DNA of 64,000 nucleotides from Pseudomonas kairouanensis (GTDB taxonomy: Bacteria > Pseudomonadota > Gammaproteobacteria > Pseudomonadales > Pseudomonadaceae): NCBI RefSeq assembly GCF_004682055.1, contig NZ_QUZU01000006.1, positions 1-64,000 on the forward strand, read 5' to 3'. The notes under the pieces were generated by a model. The model saw only the letters and a program-made list of their open reading frames with translations, ran no database searches and was not told the origin of the DNA. Positions 18,399-25,864 of the stretch are shown in pieces (the stretch's first letter is position 1; each line of letters opens with the position of its first letter). The position numbers and the translations under genes were made by a program.

Positions 18399-18416
18399 CG
18401 ACATGCACCGGCCCAA

Positions 18417-18505
18417 TGTGGGAGCGGGCTTGCTCGCGAATACGGTGGATCAGTCAACACATCTGTGGCTGACACGCCGCATTCGCGAGCAAGCCCGCTC
18501 CCACA
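18417..18505. repeat. REPIN, GCGGGCTTGCTCGCGAA type
   Basis: Inverted REP pair between prpF and prpD, the second REPIN inside the prp operon. Confidence 0.95.
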
Positions 18506-18598
18506 AGGGGTCATCTATTCCAAGGCAGGCATCCAAGATCTGCATTTTGACAACCGTGACCCTGAGGACTATCCCAACCCATTTTTTGGAGCACTGCC

Positions 18599-20083
18599 AT
18601 GAGCGCCAACGTCGACCAGAACAACCGCCCCGACTACGACCAGGTGTTGCAGGACATCGCCGATTACGTCCTCAATTACCGCATCGACTCTCAGGACGCA
18701 CTGGACACCGCCCGCAACTGCCTGATGGACACCTTGGGCTGCGGCCTGCTGGCCTTGCGTTTCCCCGAGTGCACCAAGCACCTGGGGCCTATCGTGGAAG
18801 GGACGGTGGTGCCGTTCGGCGCCCGTGTACCGGGCACTTCGTTGCGCCTGGACCCGGTCAAAGCCGCCTGGGATATCGGCTGTATCGTGCGCTGGCTCGA
18901 CTACAACGACACCTGGCTCGCCGCCGAATGGGGCCACCCCTCGGACAACCTCGGCGGCATCCTGGCCGTGGCCGATCACCTGTCGCAAAAGCGCGTGGCC
19001 AATGGCGATGCGCCGCTGACCGTGCGTGCAGTGCTGGAAGCCATGATCATGGCCCACGAGATCCAGGGCGTGATTGCCCTGGAAAACGCCTTCAACCGTG
19101 TCGGCCTCGACCATGTGTTGCTGGTGAAAGTCGCCTCCACCGCGGTGACCGCCAAGCTGATGGGCGCCAACCGTGAGCAACTGTTGGCGGCGTTGTCCCA
19201 TGCCTTTGTGGATGGACAGGCGCTGCGCACCTATCGCCATGCGCCCAATGCCGGTTCGCGAAAGTCGTGGGCGGCCGGGGATGCATCGAGCCGTGGCGTG
19301 CGCCTGGCCGATATCGCGCTGCGCGGGGAAATGGGGATTCCAGGTGTACTAAGCGCACCGCAGTGGGGGTTCTATGACGTGCTGTTCAGTCATACCAACA
19401 AGGACCTGGCGCTCAAGCCCGAAGACAAACGCAGCTTCAGCCTGTCCCAACCCTATGGCACCTACGTGATGGAAAACGTGCTGTTCAAGATCAGCTTCCC
19501 CGCCGAGTTCCATGCACAAACCGCCTGTGAAGCGGCGGTGACCTTGCACCCTCAGGTGAAGGATCGCCTGCATGACATCGAGCGTATCGTCATCACCACC
19601 CATGAATCGGCGATTCGTATCATTTCCAAGGTCGGCCAATTGGCCAACGCCGCCGACCGCGACCACTGCCTGCAATATATGACCGCCGTGCCGTTGGCAT
19701 TTGGCAACCTGGTGGCCGAGCACTACGAGGATGAGTTCCACGCGGCGCACCCGGTCATCGATCAGTTGCGCGACAAGATGGTGATCGTCGAAGACTCCCG
19801 TTACAGCCGCGAATACCTGGAAGCCGACAAACGCTCCATCGCCAACGCCGTGCAAGTGTTCTTCAAGGATGGCTCCAGCACCGAGCAAGTGGCGGTGGAA
19901 TACCCCATTGGCCATCGCCGTCGCCGGGCGGACGGCATCCCGTTGCTGGAAGACAAGTTCAAGGCCAACCTGGCCACGCGGTTTACCGCACAGCGCAGTG
20001 GCGAGATTTTTGCGTTGTGCAAGGATCAGGCGAAGCTTGAGGCCACACCGGTCAACCGGTTCGTGGACCTGTTCGTAATCTGA
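18599..20083 (+). CDS. prpD: 2-methylcitrate dehydratase PrpD
   Basis: 494-residue MmgE/PrpD-family dehydratase. Recognisable segments are [58 protein letters not shown] and [17 protein letters not shown]. It makes the operon carry two dehydration routes, AcnD+PrpF and PrpD, as is common in Pseudomonas. It is separated from prpF by a REPIN but on the same strand. Confidence 0.97.
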   Translation: MSANVDQNNRPDYDQVLQDIADYVLNYRIDSQDALDTARNCLMDTLGCGLLALRFPECTKHLGPIVEGTVVPFGARVPGTSLRLDPVKAAWDIGCIVRWLDYNDTWLAAEWGHPSDNLGGILAVADHLSQKRVANGDAPLTVRAVLEAMIMAHEIQGVIALENAFNRVGLDHVLLVKVASTAVTAKLMGANREQLLAALSHAFVDGQALRTYRHAPNAGSRKSWAAGDASSRGVRLADIALRGEMGIPGVLSAPQWGFYDVLFSHTNKDLALKPEDKRSFSLSQPYGTYVMENVLFKISFPAEFHAQTACEAAVTLHPQVKDRLHDIERIVITTHESAIRIISKVGQLANAADRDHCLQYMTAVPLAFGNLVAEHYEDEFHAAHPVIDQLRDKMVIVEDSRYSREYLEADKRSIANAVQVFFKDGSSTEQVAVEYPIGHRRRRADGIPLLEDKFKANLATRFTAQRSGEIFALCKDQAKLEATPVNRFVDLFVI

Positions 20084-20119
20084 CCAACAGTGCATGTTGA
20101 TCTGTGGGAACCCGATCAA

Positions 20120-20209
20120 TGTGGGAGCGGGCTTGCTCGCGAAGGCGGTGTGCCAGTCACCTAAAATGTAGCTGGCACACCGCATTCGCGAGCAAGCCCG
20201 CTCCCACAT
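20120..20209. repeat. REPIN, GCGGGCTTGCTCGCGAA type
   Basis: Inverted REP pair between the convergent prpD and AlaX-like genes. Confidence 0.95.
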
Positions 20210-20233
20210 GTGGACCGTGTACGGTTTCAGAAT

Positions 20234-20968
20234 CTATTCAAACCGCAAGATTACCCGGCGGTTGTGCTTGCTCTTCTTCTCGATCTTCTCGCAAAACACC
20301 CGGCCGATTTCCTCGGTGTTGATCACATGGGTGCCCCCACACGGCTGGATATCGATACCGGAAATTTCAATGACCCTTACCGAGCCCTGAACCACCGGCG
20401 GCGCGACGGCCTGGGTGCGGGTGATCTGCAACAGCGTGGAGTACTCCGAGGCGGGCATGGACAGGGTTTTTACCGGGTGGCCCTGCTCGATCAAGACGTT
20501 GAGGTCGCGGGTGATGCTGTCCTTGTCGAGGGTCATCTCTGGCAGGTCGAAATCCAGGCGACCTTTATCAGCGCTGATGCTGCAACCGGTCACAGGGGCG
20601 TCGATGATCGAGCACAACAAGTGCAGGCAGGTGTGCATCTTCATGTGCTGGTAACGCCGGTCCCAGTCGATGCCAGCTTCCACCTGCGCGCCCGCGACCA
20701 ACTGCGAAGGCCATTGCTCTACCTGATGCCAGATGATCGAGCGCAGCACCGGGTCGCGCACCGTGCCGGTAACCTCGATCCGCGTGCCGTCCTCGAACGT
20801 GAAGTGCCCGGTGTCGCCTGGCTGCCCACCGCCTGTGGGGTAGAACAAGGTGTGCTCCAGGGCGACGCCGTGTTCACTGACGGCAATCACCCGTGCGCTG
20901 AAGGCGCTCTGGTAGGGCGCGCTGTCGTACAGCGCGAGTGTTTCCATGGTGTGCACAGACATGTTCAA
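20234..20968 (-). CDS. AlaX-type alanyl-tRNA editing protein
   Basis: 244-residue free-standing editing domain related to the C-terminal half of alanyl-tRNA synthetase. Zn2+-binding motifs are HMKMHTCLHLL (HxxxH) and PCGGTHV (Cys and His); HTLFYPTGGGQPGD is the N-terminal editing-domain signature. Such proteins hydrolyse mischarged tRNA(Ala), chiefly Ser- or Gly-tRNA(Ala). It is last in the five-gene cysteine-type operon, and its ATG overlaps the stop of the acetyltransferase gene by 4 bp, so it is translationally coupled. Why an editing enzyme belongs here is unclear; protection when serine-derived pools rise is one possibility. Confidence 0.9.
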   Translation of the reverse strand: MNMSVHTMETLALYDSAPYQSAFSARVIAVSEHGVALEHTLFYPTGGGQPGDTGHFTFEDGTRIEVTGTVRDPVLRSIIWHQVEQWPSQLVAGAQVEAGIDWDRRYQHMKMHTCLHLLCSIIDAPVTGCSISADKGRLDFDLPEMTLDKDSITRDLNVLIEQGHPVKTLSMPASEYSTLLQITRTQAVAPPVVQGSVRVIEISGIDIQPCGGTHVINTEEIGRVFCEKIEKKSKHNRRVILRFE

Positions 20969-21957
20969 CCTCCGACGATCAGTGGGCTGGCTTGCAACAG
21001 GGATCGCACCATTGCACTCAAGCCAGGGGGAGAGAGCAGGGTGACCTCGAATTCCGGGCCGCAGACTTTCAGGTTCAGTGGCAGGCGCGGCGAAGGGCTA
21101 CCCGACTCCACGCGGTGCAGGCGAAATTGCAGGTGATGGCGCTCCTTGACCGTGGGTTCCAGCATCAGCCCCGGCAAGGGGTGGAAGTCGGCGTCCAGTA
21201 CCGTGATCTTGTGGCTGGCGTTGATTTCGCCAACCACATGCAAGCGCTCATCCAGGGCAAAGGCACCCAGGTAGTTGCTGTGATCCGATTCATCGTTCTT
21301 TTGCAATTGAACCTGGTTGACCACCTTGACCTTGGTGCCGGCCGGCACGTCCTGGGTGATCACGCAGGAGGGGCTGATAAACACGTTGTCGCCGATCTGC
21401 ACATACCCCAGCACCCGCGCGCCGGAGCCGACCTCGACGTTATTGCCCAGGCGCGGGTGGCGCTTGCCGTCGGGGTTGTTGGCAATGCCACGGGCGCCCA
21501 GGGTGACGCCGCAGAGGATGTAGCAGTCGTTGCCGATCTCGCAGGTTTCGCCGATCACCGTGCCGTAGCCGTGGTCCAGCACAAAGCGCCGGCCAATGCG
21601 CGCCGCCGGGTGGATCTCGGCCCCGGAGAGGATCTTGCCCTGGTTGCTCAACTTGAGGGCGATGCGCGAAAACACACCATTGGGCTTGTCGGGGAAATGC
21701 CACACCCGGTGCGCCAGACGGTAATACAACACCGCCTTGAACGAGGCATAGGACTCCAGGATCAGCTCGCCCCGCCCACGGGACGCCGGGTCGCGGTAGG
21801 CGTAGGCGATCAGGTCCTCGGCCACCGCCTGGGCGGCGTTCTGGACCAGCGGTGCGAGGTGCGGCTCCAAGTGCTTGATCTGTGCGGGCGTGAGGGTCTT
21901 GATGAGGTGGGTGAGCAACTCATCGTGCAGCTGTTGCATGTCGATAAAGCCGCCCAT
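20965..21957 (-). CDS. Serine acetyltransferase with extra C-terminal domain
   Basis: 330 residues from ATG 21957 (MGGFIDMQQLH); a longer frame from 22026 would overlap the previous gene. The N-terminal helical region and left-handed hexapeptide-repeat core match CysE: LDHGYGTVIGETCEIGNDC carries the catalytic His, and GVTLGARGIANNPDGKRHP follows. The product would be O-acetylserine. After VVNQVQLQKND the protein continues about 105 residues, rich in beta-type pattern, where ordinary CysE ends in a short tail that mediates cysteine feedback and contact with cysteine synthase. The extension is unfamiliar to me. Fourth gene of the operon. Confidence 0.88.
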   Translation of the reverse strand: MGGFIDMQQLHDELLTHLIKTLTPAQIKHLEPHLAPLVQNAAQAVAEDLIAYAYRDPASRGRGELILESYASFKAVLYYRLAHRVWHFPDKPNGVFSRIALKLSNQGKILSGAEIHPAARIGRRFVLDHGYGTVIGETCEIGNDCYILCGVTLGARGIANNPDGKRHPRLGNNVEVGSGARVLGYVQIGDNVFISPSCVITQDVPAGTKVKVVNQVQLQKNDESDHSNYLGAFALDERLHVVGEINASHKITVLDADFHPLPGLMLEPTVKERHHLQFRLHRVESGSPSPRLPLNLKVCGPEFEVTLLSPPGLSAMVRSLLQASPLIVGG

Positions 21958-21994
21958 GGAGGCACCCCCGCATTCTGGTTGGTTGGCAAACCGG

Positions 21995-22909
21995 TTATTC
22001 GAAACTGGGCAGGTAGCTGTCGGCATTGTCGTAGACCAGGGTCAATACCACCGTTTCGGGCGGCAATTCGGGGGCGAGCTGGGCGATGGCCACCATGTTG
22101 GCGGCGGAGGACAGGCCCAGGCTGATGGCGTCGGTGCGCATGATGCGTTTCATCATGTCGATGCAGGCCTGGCGCGAGACTTTGAGCATGCCGTCGATCA
22201 CCTCCAGGTTGAGGATGCTGGGGATCAGGCCGATCGACAGGCCCTGGATATGATGCGGCGCGTGCTGGTTTTTGAGCAGGTCGCATTCCTCAGGCTCCAC
22301 GCCCATGACACGCACCGCCGGCCAAGCGGCTTTGAGGGTTTCGCCGACGCCGGTGATATGCCCGCCGGTGCCGATGCCGCTGACAAAATAGTCCACGCGC
22401 CGGTCGCCAAAGCTGCGCAGGATTTCCTGCGCGGTGGTGTCGCGATGGGTCTGTGGGTTGGCGCCGTTGCGCTGCTGGTTGAGCATCACGTAGCTGGGGT
22501 TTTCCAGCTGCAGTTCCATGCACTTTTCGCCGTGGGAATTGTTGCCACGGCGGCTGTCCGACAGCACCACCCTGGCGCCGTACAGGCGCAGCAGCTTCTG
22601 TTTTTCGGGGCTGTAGTTGTCGGGGATCACCAGCACCACCTTGTAACCCAGCACGTTGCCTGCCATCACCAGGCCGATGCCGGTATTGCCACCACTGGGC
22701 TCGATGATGGTTTGCCCGGCGTCGCGGATCAGCACGCCACGGCGCTCGGCGTCGAGGATCATGCCCAGGGCGATGCGCGCCTTGTGGCTGCCACCGGGGT
22801 TGAGGGATTCGAGCTTGGCGTAGACCTCGATGCCGAGGTCTTCGGAAAACTGCGCCAGGCGCACAATGGGGGTGTGGCCGATGGCATCGAGAATAGAGTT
22901 GTGCAACAT
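21995..22909 (-). CDS. PLP-dependent cysteine synthase homologue (CysK/CysM family)
   Basis: 304-residue beta-family PLP enzyme. The Schiff-base lysine is Lys43 in LNPGGSHKARIA, where typical enzymes have NPxxSVKDR. The substrate loop is EPSGGNTG (usual form SGNTG), the phosphate-binding loop is GIGTGGHITG, and LSSAAN lies near 267. These differences set it apart from the main cysteine synthases and suggest a distinct sulfur donor. It lies between a JAMM-Ubl-E1-rhodanese gene and a serine acetyltransferase gene. An O-acetylserine plus thiocarboxylated-carrier reaction, analogous to mycobacterial CysM with CysO, is the natural reading. Confidence 0.88.
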   Translation of the reverse strand: MLHNSILDAIGHTPIVRLAQFSEDLGIEVYAKLESLNPGGSHKARIALGMILDAERRGVLIRDAGQTIIEPSGGNTGIGLVMAGNVLGYKVVLVIPDNYSPEKQKLLRLYGARVVLSDSRRGNNSHGEKCMELQLENPSYVMLNQQRNGANPQTHRDTTAQEILRSFGDRRVDYFVSGIGTGGHITGVGETLKAAWPAVRVMGVEPEECDLLKNQHAPHHIQGLSIGLIPSILNLEVIDGMLKVSRQACIDMMKRIMRTDAISLGLSSAANMVAIAQLAPELPPETVVLTLVYDNADSYLPSFE

Positions 22910-22924
22910 CTGTCAGCTCCCGGC

Positions 22925-24787
22925 TCAGTACAGCGGCATGTCGGGTTCGACGTCGCGAACCCAATGTTTCATGCCACCCTGCAGGACTTTGGTATTGGCG
23001 AACCCGGCCGCCAACAGCGTGCTGGCGGCCTGCTCGGCGCGGGTGCCGGCGTAGCAGATCAGGTAGTGGGTATTGTCGCGGCTGAGGTTGCCCAGTTGCC
23101 CGTCCAGTTCGGCCAGGGGGATGTGCACCACGCCTGGCAACTTGCACACCTCCAGTTCACTGGCGTCGCGCACGTCCAGCAGTACATCGGCGCTGCGCGG
23201 GTGATCGAGCAACTGCTTGAGTACGCGGGGCTTGATGTAGCGCTCTTCGGCCAGGGACGGTTGGCTCGGAACGCCATCGGCGCAGGCCGTCGGGGCGAGG
23301 GTGTCACCGCGACGCAGTGCCGAGCAGCAGGGGCAATCGGCGCGGCGCTTGAAGCGGATTTCGCTGAATTTCATGGCCAGTGCATCGAAGCGCATCAAGC
23401 GTCCGGACAAGGGCTCACCAATACCAATCAGCAATTTGATCGCCTCGGTGGCCTGGATCATCCCGACCACGCCGGGCAGCACGCCGATGACGCCACCGGC
23501 ACTGCAATTGGGGGCCAATTCAGCCGGCGGCGCCTTGGGGAACAGGCAGCGGTAGCACGGCCCACCTTGGTAGTTGAGCACGCTGATCTGCCCGTCGAAG
23601 CGGTAGATGGCGCCGTACACCAGGGGTTTGCCGAGCTGGACGCAGGCGTCGTTGACCAGGTAGCGGGTGTCGAAATTATCGGTGCCGTCGATCACCAGGT
23701 CATAGGCGCCCACCAGCTCCAGGGCGTTGTCGGCGTCAAGGGCGGTGTCGTGGGCATTGATCTGGATATGCCGATTAAGGTCCTGCAGGCGCTGCCTGGC
23801 GGATTCGACCTTGGGCATGCCCAGCGTGCTGTTGCCGTGGACGATCTGGCGTTGCAGGTTGCTGCTTTCCACTACGTCGAAATCCACCAGGCCCAGGGTG
23901 CCGATGCCGGCCGCCGCCAGGTACAGGCTGATGGGCGAGCCCAGGCCGCCGGTGCCGATGATCAGCACCTTGGCTTTCTTGAGGTTCAACTGGCCTTCGC
24001 GACCGACGCCGGGCAGGGTGATGTGGCGCACGTAGCGCTGGACTTCTTCATTGCTCAGGGTGTCGACATCCATGCCGCCTGAAGTGGCGAGCAGCACTTC
24101 AATAGTGGCGTGTTCAGGCAGCACGTCGTCCGCTTCGATAAGCGCTTGCTCGGCGGTAAACAGGAAGTGCTCCTTGAGCTGGTTATTGGTCTCGTGAAAC
24201 AGGTGCGGGCGCAGCTGCGGGTGGCTGTCGCAGAGGTTTTCAATGACTTCGCGCAATGTCGATCCGGTGCCCGTGAGGGTCGATTCCGGCAGCTTGGCCA
24301 CGCGAACCAGAATGTCGGGGAAAGAGACAGCGTTCATGGACAACTCCGTGTGCAGGTCGTTGAAAGGGTTGAGGGCGAACTGCTTGCCGTCCCAGGCAAA
24401 CAGCTTGGAGCCCAGGGCGTGGCCCTGGCGAACGTCGACCACCAGGTAGCTGACGGGGTAGATCGGCTCGCCCATGTACAGCGCCTTGTCCTGGTCTTCC
24501 TGGCTGAAATAGGCACCCACATCCGGGTGAGAGTGGTAGATCACCACCACCGGGTTGTCGCTGCGAAACGCTTTGTTCATCAGCAGGGTGTCGGCCACCG
24601 AGAAGGTGTAGCCGTTGGCCGCACTGCGGGGGTACGCCTGCGGGTTCTTGCGGTGCAGCTCATTCTGGATATTGCTGCCCAGGTACACGCTGCCGTCGGC
24701 GAAGACAAAACCGCAACACTCCTCGGGGTAGCTGCGGCTGGCGTGGGCGTAGATGCGTTCCAGGGCTTGGGGGTGGAGGACGTCCAT
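22925..24787 (-). CDS. JAMM peptidase / ubiquitin-like carrier / E1 (MoeB-ThiF) / rhodanese fusion protein
   Basis: 620 residues in one frame from ATG 24787 (preceded by GGGAGAG); the frame opens nine codons earlier. Domains: (1) about 1-145, a JAMM/MPN peptidase with Glu in EECCGF and HSHPDVGAYFSQED, matching HxHP-x6-SxxD. (2) about 151-238, a ThiS/MoaD/ubiquitin-like segment starting at Met and ending LLATSGG. (3) about 239-500, an E1/MoeB adenylating domain with GTGGLGSP, cysteine pairs CYRC and CPCC for Zn2+, and NCSAGGV. (4) about 520-620, rhodanese with active loop CYAGTR (Cys578). Each half has a partner in mycobacterial Mec+, CysO and MoeZ. Here all are one chain, next to a cysteine synthase homologue. 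It would activate, thiocarboxylate and perhaps proteolytically free the carrier. Confidence 0.9.
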   Translation of the reverse strand: MDVLHPQALERIYAHASRSYPEECCGFVFADGSVYLGSNIQNELHRKNPQAYPRSAANGYTFSVADTLLMNKAFRSDNPVVVIYHSHPDVGAYFSQEDQDKALYMGEPIYPVSYLVVDVRQGHALGSKLFAWDGKQFALNPFNDLHTELSMNAVSFPDILVRVAKLPESTLTGTGSTLREVIENLCDSHPQLRPHLFHETNNQLKEHFLFTAEQALIEADDVLPEHATIEVLLATSGGMDVDTLSNEEVQRYVRHITLPGVGREGQLNLKKAKVLIIGTGGLGSPISLYLAAAGIGTLGLVDFDVVESSNLQRQIVHGNSTLGMPKVESARQRLQDLNRHIQINAHDTALDADNALELVGAYDLVIDGTDNFDTRYLVNDACVQLGKPLVYGAIYRFDGQISVLNYQGGPCYRCLFPKAPPAELAPNCSAGGVIGVLPGVVGMIQATEAIKLLIGIGEPLSGRLMRFDALAMKFSEIRFKRRADCPCCSALRRGDTLAPTACADGVPSQPSLAEERYIKPRVLKQLLDHPRSADVLLDVRDASELEVCKLPGVVHIPLAELDGQLGNLSRDNTHYLICYAGTRAEQAASTLLAAGFANTKVLQGGMKHWVRDVEPDMPLY

Positions 24788-24810
24788 GTTTCTCTCCCGT
24801 TGATGGAGGG

Positions 24811-25761
24811 TCAATTTTTCTTGGCCAGGAGTTTTTCAACGGGCAACTTGGTGATCGCAAAGCCGGCCAGCAGGATGGCCGAGTACAGCATCAGGTCGCG
24901 GGAAATCGCTACGCCTTCGTACCAGGCGCCGATGATCACGGCGAACACCGGAAAAATGATGAACACGAACGACAGGATGATCGGGCTCAATCGCTTGAGC
25001 AGCATGAAGTACACGATGAACCCGCCCACCGAGGCCACCAGCCCCAGGTAGAACAGCGCGCCCCAGGACCGCAGGGTGATGGCGTCGAAGGTCGGGGTTT
25101 CAAACCACAGGCCGGCGACGAACAGCATCAGCCCGGCAATGCCGATGGGCAGGGTGTTGTAGGTGATCACGCTGATGGCGCTGCCTTTCTGCTTGGTAAT
25201 CACGTAGCACAGGGCATGCATGATCGCGGCTGTGAGGATGGCCAGTACCCCGAAGAATTCGGCGTGATCCAGGTGCAGGCCCTGGCTTTTGATGATCATG
25301 TAGAGGCTGCCGAAACCGATGCCGATGCCGACCACCTGGGAGAAATAAATGCGCTCGCGCAGGAACAGCGCGGAAAAAATCAGGATAAACACCGGCATGC
25401 AACTGAACAGCAGGGCGGTAAGGCCGGAGGAGACGTGCATCTCGCCGTAGTTGAGCAAGTAATAGGGAACGCTGAAGTAGGACAGGGTCACGAATACGAA
25501 GAACCAACGGCTCTCACGGGGAAACAGGATGGGCTCGCGGCGCACCAGGGCAAAACACAAAAATAGCGGGAAGGCGATCAGAAAGCGCAGGCCGGCGGAG
25601 GTCAGCGGTGGCACGCTCTCGACGGCGATCTTGATCCCCAGCCAGGTGGTGCCCCAACTCAGGCACACGATCAGGAACATCACACTGGTGACCAGGCCTG
25701 CCAGCCACTGTCTTTGGGTTTTTGTTTTGGCTGTGTTTTCGAGAACGGCGGACATTGGCAT
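24811..25761 (-). CDS. EamA/DMT-family exporter
   Basis: 316 residues, with about ten membrane helices in two EamA repeats (first CLSWGTTWLGIKIAVESVPP, second from about residue 170). EamA relatives such as E. coli YdeD export O-acetylserine and cysteine pathway metabolites. It is first gene of the operon, 23 bp before the JAMM fusion gene, and divergent from a MocR regulator. This makes it a likely efflux route for the module's product or intermediate. An ATG six bases downstream (25755) is an equally possible start. Confidence 0.88.
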   Translation of the reverse strand: MPMSAVLENTAKTKTQRQWLAGLVTSVMFLIVCLSWGTTWLGIKIAVESVPPLTSAGLRFLIAFPLFLCFALVRREPILFPRESRWFFVFVTLSYFSVPYYLLNYGEMHVSSGLTALLFSCMPVFILIFSALFLRERIYFSQVVGIGIGFGSLYMIIKSQGLHLDHAEFFGVLAILTAAIMHALCYVITKQKGSAISVITYNTLPIGIAGLMLFVAGLWFETPTFDAITLRSWGALFYLGLVASVGGFIVYFMLLKRLSPIILSFVFIIFPVFAVIIGAWYEGVAISRDLMLYSAILLAGFAITKLPVEKLLAKKN

Positions 25762-25785
25762 CGTTTATTGCTTCCCTGAGCCGAA

Positions 25786-25836
25786 ATTGAACTCTATATT
25801 GAGCTTGTAATTAGTTGTAAAAATCGGCGATTGAAC
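25786..25836. promoter_or_regulatory. Repeat-rich divergent control region (possible MocR binding sites)
   Basis: The 103-bp space between the EamA gene and the MocR gene carries three direct ATTGARC repeats (25786, 25798 and 25830). It also has a tandem TTGTAA repeat 10 bp apart (25805 and 25815). MocR regulators commonly bind spaced direct repeats between their own gene and the divergent target, so this is a reasonable candidate operator. Confidence 0.45.
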
Positions 25837-25864
25837 CCGTAAAAGCACACTATTAGGGCAAAAG

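Noticed and set aside
21875..24082. 735-residue plus-strand frame opposite the fusion and cysteine synthase genes
   Set aside because: Runs antisense across three recognisable proteins; low-complexity composition.
24073..24787. Frameshift or assembly join creating the fusion gene
   Set aside because: The frame is continuous, codon use is uniform, and no repeat or compositional break marks the joins, so I keep the fusion as real, though resequencing would settle it.
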